Shown here in pieces: positions 44,001-51,643 of a stretch of DNA of 64,000 bases. The translations under genes and the position numbers were made by a program. The notes under the pieces were generated by a model, which saw only the letters and a program-made list of their open reading frames with translations, was not told the DNA's origin and did no database searches. Positions within the stretch are counted from its first letter, which is position 1, and every line of letters starts with the position of its first letter. The DNA comes from Variovorax sp. S12S4. Lineage in GTDB: Bacteria; Pseudomonadota; Gammaproteobacteria; Burkholderiales; Burkholderiaceae_C. The DNA is taken from contig NZ_JALPKR020000002.1 in assembly GCF_023195515.1 (NCBI RefSeq), forward strand, positions 2,085,001 to 2,149,000, given 5' to 3'.

Positions 44001-45802
44001 GCGGTGCCGCCGAGCACCGTGGCCACGGTGTCGTTCTTCAGCGGCACGCCGGCGGTGCGCGCCGCAAAGTTCATGCCGATGCTCTCGAACGCGTCGCCCG
44101 AGGCCGGCGTGCCGTTGTTGCTGCCGATCTGGTCGGAGAGGTTGCCCGCCAGCGTCCAGTAGTGCTGCAGGTTGATGTCGGTCGCGTTGCCGGTGTTGAA
44201 AACCGACTTGAAGTCGGCGCCTATGGCGTTGCCCGCATAGTCCTTCACGCCGTTGGCGGGCAGGAACACTTCATAGCTGGTGCCCGGCTGCAGAGGCTGC
44301 TCGGGATGGAAGTTGATGATGCCCAACTGCACGCTGTAGGTGCCCGCGAGCGTGTTGCCGCCCACCGCGCGCACGACGAAGGTGTTGGCATTGACGCTCT
44401 CGGGGCGGATGCTGTCGGTCATGCCGACGCCGATGCGCGAGGTGAGCGCCTGCTGCTTCGCGCCGTTGGCGGGTGACACCTGTTTCACTTCAGGCTTGGT
44501 GATGTCCGGGTCCACCGCATGCACGATGAAGCCGCTGCCCGAGCCGTGGTCGTTGCCCACGAAGACGAGGTTGCCGAACATCGCGACCTGGCCGTTGTCC
44601 GAATGCGAGAAGTTCGGGTCGTCCTCGCGCAGGATGCTGCCGCGGCCCACCTCGACGTGGTTCAGCGGGTTGCTCACGTCGACCTTGTGGATGCGGGTTT
44701 GCGCGCCCTGGATGACGTAGTTGTCCTGCGTGGCGCAGTACAGCTGCTCGTCGATGACCAGCCGGTTGTCCTCGGCCACGAAGCGCGAGCGGTCGCCCAG
44801 GTCGTAGCTGTACATCTTGGCGCCGCCGCCGCGCGTCGAGACGTGCAGGCTTTTGCCGTCGAAGCAGGTGGCGTAGTAGAACGGCGTGGTGCCCACGATG
44901 GAATCGAGCACCTTGGGGTTGAGCGGGTCGGAGATGTCGAGGCTCGCGAACCCGCCGTTGCTTTCCATCGCGGTCAGCACCATGTGGTTGCCCATGGTGA
45001 AGATCGGGCCGATCCGGAAATTGCCGAGCTCGCCCGTGGGCACCGGGTTGGGCTTGCCCGCGCCGCGGTTCGCAACCACGGCGTTTGCGGGGTCGGTGGC
45101 GTCGACGATGAACATGCCGCGGCCCGCGGAGGCCACGTACAGGTAGGGCGCCTGCCACCAGAGCTGCCAGGCGACGTTCTCGTAGTCGCCGGAGTTGACG
45201 CCGGGCAGCGCCAGCTTCTTCACCTGCTTGATGTCGTTGATGTCGGTGAAGTCCCAGAACTCGACACCGTTGATGCTGGGCAGCACCACGTACGTCTTGC
45301 CGCCGATCTTCGCGGTGCCGAAGGAGTGCGTTTCGCGAAACTCCTTGGTGCGGGCCTCGGGTTCGTAGATCTTCTTGACCAGCTGGATCTGGCGCGGGTT
45401 CGACACGTCGTACAGCAAAAAGCCGCCCGGGCCCAGGCCGCTGTCCGGCGCGAACGAGGTGAGAAAGTAGCCGTTGATCATGATGCCCGCGTTCATGCCG
45501 TAGTCCTTGCGGCCCGGGTACGTGGCGGGCACCTCGCGCGACTCGTAGGCGCTGCTGTGCGCAGGATCGAGCGGGTGGTTGGGGCTGGTGATCACCGACA
45601 CCGGCTTGAACAGCTCGGCCGATGTGTAGGTGAGATTGCCGAGGCCCGGCCCCTGCAGCGGGAGCGGATCGGCCATGGCTTCGGCGACGGCCGTCGCCAT
45701 GTTGTCGAGGGTGGTCATCGGGCTGACCCCGGTGATGGCCGCATGCGTCAGCAATGTGACGAGCGGAGCCAGGAACGCCATCAAGAAATACCGGATCTTC
45801 AT
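41081..45802 (-). CDS. Very large secreted multidomain protein with two c-type haem motifs and a C-terminal ricin-type lectin
   Basis: 1573 residues with a Sec signal peptide (about 1-22). By eye, in order: an LVIVD-like beta-propeller (about 60-430), an SbsA/Big_5 Ig-like domain (about 430-540), a LamG/concanavalin-like domain (about 590-750), a PKD domain (about 775-820, FGDGT), a YVTN-like seven-bladed propeller (about 840-1170), a dihaem peroxidase/MauG-like region with CASCH near 1216 and CATCH near 1346, then a ricin B-type lectin trefoil (about 1450-1573, with WTCNGGTNQSWT). Probably exported or surface-bound, perhaps oxidising or binding a polysaccharide. Last gene of the minus-strand GntR-linked locus, 151 bp after the aldolase; ends in a strong terminator. 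Domain limits are approximate. Confidence 0.85.
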   Translation of the reverse strand: MKIRYFLMAFLAPLVTLLTHAAITGVSPMTTLDNMATAVAEAMADPLPLQGPGLGNLTYTSAELFKPVSVITSPNHPLDPAHSSAYESREVPATYPGRKDYGMNAGIMINGYFLTSFAPDSGLGPGGFLLYDVSNPRQIQLVKKIYEPEARTKEFRETHSFGTAKIGGKTYVVLPSINGVEFWDFTDINDIKQVKKLALPGVNSGDYENVAWQLWWQAPYLYVASAGRGMFIVDATDPANAVVANRGAGKPNPVPTGELGNFRIGPIFTMGNHMVLTAMESNGGFASLDISDPLNPKVLDSIVGTTPFYYATCFDGKSLHVSTRGGGAKMYSYDLGDRSRFVAEDNRLVIDEQLYCATQDNYVIQGAQTRIHKVDVSNPLNHVEVGRGSILREDDPNFSHSDNGQVAMFGNLVFVGNDHGSGSGFIVHAVDPDITKPEVKQVSPANGAKQQALTSRIGVGMTDSIRPESVNANTFVVRAVGGNTLAGTYSVQLGIINFHPEQPLQPGTSYEVFLPANGVKDYAGNAIGADFKSVFNTGNATDINLQHYWTLAGNLSDQIGSNNGTPASGDAFESIGMNFAARTAGVPLKNDTVATVLGGTASLSFYMKTTQAGSANPWTAPGIFGRDQANGADDVFWGWIDGSGFMNLSVANKATNNPGTRSQAAVNDGNWHHVVMTRDAASGAQTMYVDGVKTSSTGLTGTKGLANKFQVMGQIQGNTDLFKGTLAEVRVYSRVLTDGEVATLRGQAVIGDPGISGGPKIVNGQLVFDPATLGSSGAQFRWNFGDGTQTAYSTQPRYTYTYTRPGHYTVTLTVRDASGRETFYTYNLTVIVPTTPRAPTHTTNIAGDANSVYSVNPDSGTVAAIDAQTLAKRWEVRVGDEPKTLAVGPDGRIWVTVQGEDKLVALSAADGSLSATVPLAYGSGPYGVAFTPDGTKGLLTLESKSVLMSFDPSNGATTGAVALEGSLRGIAVSSDAQAAYVTRFKSQMTGGQLHKVNLQSMSAMSTIALPVDTTTVDTEGRARGVANYLSQVVISPDGRRAVLPSKKDNIVRGKFRDGNNLLHDQTVRSILSQVNLQTAAEVFDEQIDFDDRAPARAALFSPSGDYLFVAQMEGNRVAIVDPYSRAVRGEINASSAPHGLYLDAARKRLFVNNFLARSVSVHDVALVLSSESNAATFLQNVSTVAQEPMAAAALRGKQVFYNASDRRMSKDNYISCASCHADGGDDGMVWDFTQRGEGLRRTISLMGKRGAGHGKMHWTANFDEVQDFENDIRNEFGGTGFLSNADFAATSDPLGAPKAGKNAQLDDLAAYLGSLNKYMRSPARAADGSLSVEAARGQTVFNTAQCATCHTGGTFRDGLRHDVGTIQLSSGKGINQPLAGLGFDTPTLSGTWNTTAFFHNGQAATLQDVLSGGHGNASSLPANDVVALREYVRSLDTAPAVVTRLRSDLNPTMCVNIKGALTTSGTTAVQWPCGNAGNEKFTVNSITGGYVQFAAEHSGLCLAQNGTATTNAPVVQVACSAGNTAQWSLVGGSIRNRASGSCLDVPNASTAQDTALITWTCNGGTNQSWTQLP

Positions 45803-45953
45803 CGTCGCCTCCAGATTGTTAGAAGTTCGCAGGGCAACCCGTTGCTCGATCCCTCTCCAGTGCGCGCGCAGGACGCACCCCGGCGGGCGACGGGTGCATC
45901 GCCTGCCGTGCTGACTTCTTCTTGGTTTCTTGCGCCGGCGCTCGCTCTTTGTC

Positions 45954-46805
45954 TTACTTGGCGCCGCTCGATTCGTAGAGGGCCCACGCCTCCTTGGCGC
46001 TGGCGCCGCGGTGGATCATGGCCATCAGCGCACTCACCACCGCCGAGGGGTTGGCGTGCTGGTACACATTGCGCCCGTACACCATGCCGACGGCGCCCTG
46101 GTCGAGCAGTGCGCGCGAGCGCGCAAACACCTGCTGCAGGTCTTCGCGCCCACCGCCGCGCACGAGCACGGGGCAACGCGCCGCCTGCACCACGCGGTGG
46201 AAATCGGCGGGGTCGCTGGTCGGGTCGGCCTTGACGATGTCGGCGCCCATCTCGCGCGCAAGGCGCACCAGCGTGACGATCTTCTCGGCGTCGCCGTCGA
46301 CCTGGTAGCGGCTGCCCGGCGTGGGCGACTGCATCACCAGCGGCTCGATCATCAGCGGCATGCCGTAGCGGTCGCAGTCGGCGCGCACGCGTGCGATGTT
46401 CTGCACGCACTGGCGAAACAGGTCGGGCTCGTTCGGCAGCATGAAGAGGTTGACCACCACGCAGGCCGCATCGCGCTGCACAGCCGGCAGCACCGGGTCA
46501 TGCTCGTTCTGCAACTGGGCCCACATCACGCGGTGCAGCGTGGCGTTGTAGGGGTTGCCCATGTCGATGCGCATCACCAGCGCGGGCTTGTTGCGGCCCG
46601 GGCGGTCCTGCAGCAGGTCGGACTGTCCGTAGTTGAGTTGGATCGCGTCGGGCCCGGCGGCCAGGAGCTTGTCCATGACCTGGGGCATGTCCTCCAGGCC
46701 GTCGAGGAACGAAGGCTCGTTGCACACGCCGTGGTCCAGGGCTATGTCCAGGCAGCGGCCATTGGTCAGCAGCCGGTTGAGCCGCGCTGTCTTGTCTCTC
46801 GACAT
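45954..46805 (-). CDS. Class I aldolase, FbaB/LsrF-like
   Basis: 283 residues, TIM-barrel Schiff-base aldolase of the DeoC/FbaB/LsrF superfamily. Motifs: DHG (24-26), the likely Schiff-base lysine K192 in ADIVKADPTSDP, and phosphate-site GGGRED and GRNVYQHANP at the end. It would cleave a ketose phosphate into dihydroxyacetone phosphate or another fragment plus an aldehyde. Position after the aldo/keto reductase suggests the two act in sequence on the product of the kinase and dehydrogenase in the divergent arm. The substrate is not known. Confidence 0.87.
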   Translation of the reverse strand: MSRDKTARLNRLLTNGRCLDIALDHGVCNEPSFLDGLEDMPQVMDKLLAAGPDAIQLNYGQSDLLQDRPGRNKPALVMRIDMGNPYNATLHRVMWAQLQNEHDPVLPAVQRDAACVVVNLFMLPNEPDLFRQCVQNIARVRADCDRYGMPLMIEPLVMQSPTPGSRYQVDGDAEKIVTLVRLAREMGADIVKADPTSDPADFHRVVQAARCPVLVRGGGREDLQQVFARSRALLDQGAVGMVYGRNVYQHANPSAVVSALMAMIHRGASAKEAWALYESSGAK

Positions 46806-46847
46806 GGAAAGAACTCCTTGTTGGGATCGGAAAAAGAAGGGGGAAGG

Positions 46848-47840
46848 TCAGGCGAGTGCGCCGAGGTGTCGCTTGGCCGCGGCATCGATCTGCCGCAGCG
46901 CGTCGTCGCCCAGCTCGACCGCGCCGGCACCGGCGTTCTCGATGGCCTGCTGGCGCACGCGCGCACCGCACAGCGCCACGGACACGGTGCCTCGTGCAAT
47001 GGTCCAGGCGATCATCAATTGGCCGAATGAACAGCCCAGTTGCGCGCGCAGCGGGTCGAGCTCTTCGAAGAAGACCTTGAGCCTGGAGCGGTTGGCTTCG
47101 CTGAAGCGAGGATTGCTTGCACGCTGGTCGTCGCCCTTGAACTCGCGCGCCGGATCGATCGGGCCGGCAAGCAGGCCGAGCGCGAGCGACGAGTAGCCCA
47201 GAACCGCCACGTTGTGCTCGCTGCACAAGGGCGCGAGCGTGGTTTCGATCTCGCGGTCGATCAGGCTGTAGCGCTCCTGCGCCGCATCGACCGGGCCATG
47301 GCGCAGGTACTCGGCGAGCGTCTCGGGGCTCACGTTGCTCACGCCGATGGCGCGGATCTTTCCCTGCTTCTTCAGGTCGAGCAGCGCATCCATGGTTTCG
47401 GCCACGGGCGTGGTGCTGTCCTGCCAGTGCGTGATGTAGAGGTCGATGTAGTCGGTCTGCAGGCGCTTCAGGCTCTGTTCGCATTCATGAAAGATCGAAT
47501 CGCGGCCGAGATAGCGGTACACCGGGTGACCGTCTTCCTCGAAGAAATGCGTGCCCTTCTGCGTGTGCCACACGAGGCCGCACTTGGTCGCGATCACGGC
47601 CTCGTGGCGCCGCCCCTTGAGCGCGGTGCCCACGATGCTTTCGGAACGCCCCAGGCCGTAGGCCGGCGCGGTGTCGATCAGGTTCACGCCTGCGTCCAGC
47701 GAGGCCTGGATGGCCACCACGGCGGCCGCGTTGTCCCCGCCGCCCCACATCCACCCGCCCATGGCCCAGGTGCCCAGGCCGATGGCCGAGCATTCGATGC
47801 CCGATGGACCCAGTGTGGTCTTCTTCATCTCGCTCTTCAT
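46848..47840 (-). CDS. Aldo/keto reductase
   Basis: 330 residues, NADPH-dependent. The complete catalytic tetrad Asp56, Tyr61 (DTAPAYGLGRSE), Lys86 (IATKCG) and His138 (YITHWQD) is visible. ATG 47840 is preceded by GAAAGAAG and overlaps the permease stop by 4 bases; an ATG at 47828 is an alternative. Probably reduces an aldehyde or oxidises a sugar in the pathway of this locus. Other names for such proteins (voltage-gated channel beta-like, pyridoxal reductase) cannot be excluded. Confidence 0.88.
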   Translation of the reverse strand: MKSEMKKTTLGPSGIECSAIGLGTWAMGGWMWGGGDNAAAVVAIQASLDAGVNLIDTAPAYGLGRSESIVGTALKGRRHEAVIATKCGLVWHTQKGTHFFEEDGHPVYRYLGRDSIFHECEQSLKRLQTDYIDLYITHWQDSTTPVAETMDALLDLKKQGKIRAIGVSNVSPETLAEYLRHGPVDAAQERYSLIDREIETTLAPLCSEHNVAVLGYSSLALGLLAGPIDPAREFKGDDQRASNPRFSEANRSRLKVFFEELDPLRAQLGCSFGQLMIAWTIARGTVSVALCGARVRQQAIENAGAGAVELGDDALRQIDAAAKRHLGALA

Positions 47841-48853
47841 CTGGTCTTCTTTCTCGTGTTCAGGAGGTGGTCGATGGTCACGGCCGCGAGCAGGATCAGG
47901 CCCTTGATCACGTCCTGCCAGTAAGGCGAAACGTCCAGCAGGATCAGCGAGCTGGTCACCACCGACAGCAGCGCCAGGCCCAGCACCGCGCCCAGCACCG
48001 TGCCCGAGCCGCCCTTGAGGCTGGCCCCGCCGATCACCGCGGCGGCAATCACGTTGAGCTCCATGCCCACGCCGAAGGTGGGCGTGGCCGCGCCGAAGCG
48101 CGCCGTGTAGATCACGCCCGCAAGGCCCGCCGACGCGGCGCACAGCACCGTGACCCAGAACTTCACGCGGCCCACGCGAATGCCCGAGTACAGCGCCGCC
48201 TTCTCGTTGCTGCCGGTGTAGAACACGCGGCGCAGCAGGGTCGAACGGCGCAGCACGAAGTCGCTCACGACGACGATGGCAATGAAGATCAGGATGACCG
48301 CGGGAACGCCGAACAGCGTGCCCTGCCCGATGAACTTGAACTCGGCCGGCAGCGAGAACAGCGACTGCGGCGTGCCCTGCGTGAGCGCAAGGCACAGGCC
48401 GCGCACGATCACCATGAAGGCCAGCGATGCAATGAAGTGGTTGAGCCCGATGCGCGTGACGCAGCCGCCGATCATTGCGCCGATGAGCCCGCTCGCGCCG
48501 ATGGCCACCAGGCTCGCAATCCACGGGTCCACGCCCATCAAAAAGAGCTTGCCCGTGACCACCATCGCAAAGCAGACCACCGAGCCCACCGAAAGATCGA
48601 TGCCCCCGACGATCAGCAGAATGGTCATGCCGACCACCACGATGCCCTCGATGGAGAACGACAGCAGCATCGCGCGCACGTTCTCCCAGGTAAGGAAGTA
48701 GGGGGACGCGAAGCTCATTGCCACGCACAGCACCGCAATGATCAGCAGCAGGCCCATCTCGCGCATGCTCGTGAGTTTGTTGGCGGGTTTTGCGGGCCCG
48801 CCTCCTGACTGCCTGGGCGCAATGCCCGCATCGAGTTGTGCCGGATAGTTCAT
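47837..48853 (-). CDS. Sugar ABC transporter permease (RbsC type)
   Basis: 338 residues, 8-10 membrane segments. Signature [12 protein letters not shown] (about 81-92), NVIAAAVIGGASLKGGSG in the later loop. Polar 30-residue N-terminal extension. Overlaps both the ATPase (4 bases) and aldo/keto reductase (4 bases), so translation is coupled. Member of the second sugar/polyol importer. Confidence 0.92.
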   Translation of the reverse strand: MNYPAQLDAGIAPRQSGGGPAKPANKLTSMREMGLLLIIAVLCVAMSFASPYFLTWENVRAMLLSFSIEGIVVVGMTILLIVGGIDLSVGSVVCFAMVVTGKLFLMGVDPWIASLVAIGASGLIGAMIGGCVTRIGLNHFIASLAFMVIVRGLCLALTQGTPQSLFSLPAEFKFIGQGTLFGVPAVILIFIAIVVVSDFVLRRSTLLRRVFYTGSNEKAALYSGIRVGRVKFWVTVLCAASAGLAGVIYTARFGAATPTFGVGMELNVIAAAVIGGASLKGGSGTVLGAVLGLALLSVVTSSLILLDVSPYWQDVIKGLILLAAVTIDHLLNTRKKTR

Positions 48854-50361
48854 GCCATCTCCTGTTCGCAGAGTCCGGAGGCGAGCCGCAGCAGGGCTTC
48901 CTCCGTCATTTCGTTGGAATTCAATTCACCGGCCAGCCGCCCGTCGCGGATCACCAGCGCCCGGTCGCACAGGCCGATGATCTCGGGCAGCTCCGAAGAG
49001 ATCACGATCACGCCCACGCCTTGGTTCGCGAGCTCGCGCAGGATGTGGTGGATCTCGGACTTGGCGCCCACGTCCACCCCGCGCGTGGGCTCGTCCATCA
49101 GCAGCACCGAAGGGTTGGTGGCCAGCAGCTTGGCAATGGCCACCTTCTGCTGGTTGCCGCCCGACAGGCTCGACACCTCGATAGCCACGCCGTCCGACTT
49201 GAGATTGAGCTTGGCGCCCAGTTCGCGTGCCAGGCGGTGTTCGGCCGAACGCTGCAAGAGGCCCCAGGCGGAGCTCACGCGCCGCAGCGCCATCGAGGAG
49301 ATGTTCTGCGCAATCGGCAGGTCAAGGTACACGCCCGCGGCCTTGCGGTCTTCGCTGAGGTAGGCAATGCCTTCGCGCAGCGCGTCGTTGTACTTGCGGA
49401 TGGAAAGCGCCTTGCCGTTCAGGCGCACCGTGCCTTGCGTGGCGGCGCGCAGGCCGCACAGCGTTTCGGCCAGTTCGCTCCGGCCGGCGCCCATCAGTCC
49501 CGCAATGCCGAGGATCTCGCCGCGCTTCAGCGCAAACGAAACGCCGTGCACGCGCTCGCCGTCGGCAATGCCGGCCACTTCGAGCACCGGGCCTGAGGGC
49601 TCGGCGCCGGCTTGCTTGGGCGGGTAGTAGTTGCCGAGCTCGCGGCCGACCATGCGGCGCACCAGTTCGTCGGCCGTCAGCCCGGCCAGCGGCCCGCAAT
49701 GCACGTTGCGCCCGTCGCGCAGCACCGTGACGCGGTCGCAGTGCGTGAATATTTCAGCCATGCGGTGGCTGATGTAGATGATGCCGATGCCCTGCGCCTT
49801 CAGGTCGTGCAGCACGCGAAAGAGCGCGGCCGATTCGTTGTCGGTGAGCGCGGCCGTGGGCTCGTCGAGGATCAGCACCTTGCAGTCGAGCGTGAGCGCC
49901 TTGGCAATCTCCACCAACTGCTGGCTCGAAATGCTGAGTTCGCTCACGGGCGCGGCGGGGTCGATGTCTTGCCCGAGCCGCGCCAGCACTTCGGCGGCGC
50001 GCGCGTTCAGGCTGGCGTAGTTCATCCACGCCTGCTTGCCCGCGTTGATCTCGGGCATGAAGATGTTCTCGGCCACCGTGGCGTCGCCGCACAGCGCGAT
50101 CTCCTGGTGCACCAGGCCGATGCCCAGGCGCATGGCATGCGCCGGGCCGTCGATGAACACCTTCTGGCCGTTGAGGATGATGTCGCCTTCGTCGGGCCGG
50201 TGGATGCCGTCGATGATGTTCATCAGCGTCGACTTGCCCGCGCCGTTTTCGCCGCACAGGGCGTGGATCTCGCCCGCGTGCAGCGAGAAGTCCACGCCCG
50301 AGAGCGCGCGCGAAGCGCCGAAGCGCTTGCTGATGCCGCGCAGTTCGAGCAACGTGGTCAC
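48850..50361 (-). CDS. Sugar ABC transporter ATP-binding protein (RbsA type, two NBDs)
   Basis: 503 residues. First nucleotide-binding domain: Walker [11 protein letters not shown] (about 37-46), signature LSISSQQLVEIAKAL, Walker B LILDEPTAAL. Second: GLMGAGRSEL in place of a full P-loop, [15 protein letters not shown] and VLLMDEPTRGVDVGAK. This is the same family layout as 15614-17134 but clearly a separate paralogue. Starts 61 bp after the receptor stop; that gap shows nothing notable. Confidence 0.93.
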   Translation of the reverse strand: MTTLLELRGISKRFGASRALSGVDFSLHAGEIHALCGENGAGKSTLMNIIDGIHRPDEGDIILNGQKVFIDGPAHAMRLGIGLVHQEIALCGDATVAENIFMPEINAGKQAWMNYASLNARAAEVLARLGQDIDPAAPVSELSISSQQLVEIAKALTLDCKVLILDEPTAALTDNESAALFRVLHDLKAQGIGIIYISHRMAEIFTHCDRVTVLRDGRNVHCGPLAGLTADELVRRMVGRELGNYYPPKQAGAEPSGPVLEVAGIADGERVHGVSFALKRGEILGIAGLMGAGRSELAETLCGLRAATQGTVRLNGKALSIRKYNDALREGIAYLSEDRKAAGVYLDLPIAQNISSMALRRVSSAWGLLQRSAEHRLARELGAKLNLKSDGVAIEVSSLSGGNQQKVAIAKLLATNPSVLLMDEPTRGVDVGAKSEIHHILRELANQGVGVIVISSELPEIIGLCDRALVIRDGRLAGELNSNEMTEEALLRLASGLCEQEMA

Positions 50362-50422
50362 TCGGCAACCTCCGCGCCATGCGCTGCGGTGCGAGCTTGC
50401 TTGGGGCGGCCCGGCGCTGCGC

Positions 50423-51463
50423 TCATTCGCCGATTCCCTTGGTGCCGCGGCGCGCGAGGTACTTGTCCCAGTAGAAGTCGTCCGCGTTGGCCTTGCTGAC
50501 CACCGACAGGCCGTTGTCCAGGAACGGCACCGACATGGGATTGGTGCCGTTGCGCTTGGCGTCGTTCATCGGGTCGATGAGCGAGGGGTTCTTGGCCAGG
50601 AACAGCATCATCATGCCCATGTAGCCCTGCATGCCCTGGTTGGGGTTGATGGCACCGAACACGTCGCCGGCCTTGATCATGTCGAGGATCTTGGCGTTCA
50701 CGTCGCAGCACATCACGCGGATGTTCTTCTTCGATTCGATCTTGGCCTGCGCCGCACCCAATGCCGAATTGGCTTCGGGCATGAACAGTGCGCCGAGGTT
50801 CGGGTTGGCCTGCGCCAGGCTCAGCACCGCCTGGTAGGCCTTGCTCGGGTCCTGGTTGCTGGCGGCGCGGCCCACCAGCTTCATGCCCGCGTGCTTGGTC
50901 TTCATGCGGTTGATGAAGGCCGCGATGCGGCGGTCGTGGTTGTCCTGGCCCGGGTTCTCGAGCACCGCGTATTCGCCCTTGCCGCCCAGCGCCGCGGCAA
51001 TCGCGTCGGCCGCCTGCGTGCCTTCGCGGTCGTTGTCCGAGGTGACGAACGAGGCGCGCTTGGAGTTGGGCGAGTCGGCCGCGAAGGTCACGACCGGGAT
51101 GCCCATGGCCACCGCCCGGTTGATCGGCTCGATGAACGGATCGGGATTCATCGGGTGCAGCAGGATGCCCGCGGGCTTGCGCGCGAGTTCCTGCTCGAAC
51201 GAGGCCAGCTGCTTGTTCACGTCGTACTCGGGCGTGCCGGTGTAGCGCGTGCGCACGCCCAGCGTGCGGCCGAGCTGCTTCATCATTTCGTAGACCGGAA
51301 ACCAGTATTCGACGCCCGACACCATCACGTTCATCACGTACACGTCGCTGGCGTTGCCGCGCAATCCGGTGGCGGCGGCCGTGGGGGTGGACTGCGCAAA
51401 TGCGCTGGTGCCGGCCAGGCCGATACCGGCGGCCGCAGCGGACTTCAGGAAATTTCGCCTCAT
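50423..51463 (-). CDS. Sugar ABC transporter substrate-binding protein (Tat-like signal)
   Basis: 346 residues from ATG 51463, preceded by GAGGAGA; a further upstream ATG in frame lacks that site. The N-terminus MRRNFLKSAAAAGIGLAG carries a twin-arginine-like RRNFLK and ends ALAQ-like at SAFAQ. RbsB fold with PAGILLHPMNPDPFIEPINRA and TSDNDREGTQAADAIA. First gene of the minus-strand arm; faces the kinase gene across 179 bp that hold the operators. Confidence 0.91.
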   Translation of the reverse strand: MRRNFLKSAAAAGIGLAGTSAFAQSTPTAAATGLRGNASDVYVMNVMVSGVEYWFPVYEMMKQLGRTLGVRTRYTGTPEYDVNKQLASFEQELARKPAGILLHPMNPDPFIEPINRAVAMGIPVVTFAADSPNSKRASFVTSDNDREGTQAADAIAAALGGKGEYAVLENPGQDNHDRRIAAFINRMKTKHAGMKLVGRAASNQDPSKAYQAVLSLAQANPNLGALFMPEANSALGAAQAKIESKKNIRVMCCDVNAKILDMIKAGDVFGAINPNQGMQGYMGMMMLFLAKNPSLIDPMNDAKRNGTNPMSVPFLDNGLSVVSKANADDFYWDKYLARRGTKGIGE

Positions 51464-51532
51464 CTTGTGTCTCCTCGCGTTGACTGGCAGAGCTTGCGAC
51501 CTGCCTTTGGAGAGCAGATCTTGGGACCTCGT

Positions 51533-51554
51533 TGTCACGACAGTTGTTATGACA
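51533..51554. promoter_or_regulatory. Paired GntR-type operators in the divergent gap
   Basis: Two ten-base sites, TGTCACGACA (51533-51542) and TGTTATGACA (51545-51554), start 12 bp apart. Each has the outer dyad TGT...ACA typical of GntR/HutC operators. They lie between the divergent receptor and kinase genes, whose locus encodes a GntR regulator. A wider inverted repeat ATCGCGG/CCGCGAT follows at 51566-51587 and may bind a second factor. Confidence 0.55.
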
Positions 51555-51633
51555 GGTAGAATGTAATCGCGGGTTGTTTGCCGCGATAACTAGGGGAAAC
51601 GCTACTGGCGAGTCGCTTTCAAGTCGCAGAAGC

Positions 51634-51643
51634 TGTTATGACA
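51634..51643. promoter_or_regulatory. Third GntR-type operator, overlapping the kinase start codon
   Basis: TGTTATGACA, identical to the site at 51545-51554, with its last base the A of the kinase ATG (51643). A repressor bound here would block transcription or ribosome access to the kinase gene. Confidence 0.55.

Noticed and set aside
40967..44476. A 1169-codon open frame on the plus strand opposite the large secreted-protein gene
   Set aside because: Composition is His/Arg/Val/Ala-rich with no family signal, as expected for the antisense frame of GC-rich coding DNA; the minus strand shows clear domains and haem motifs.
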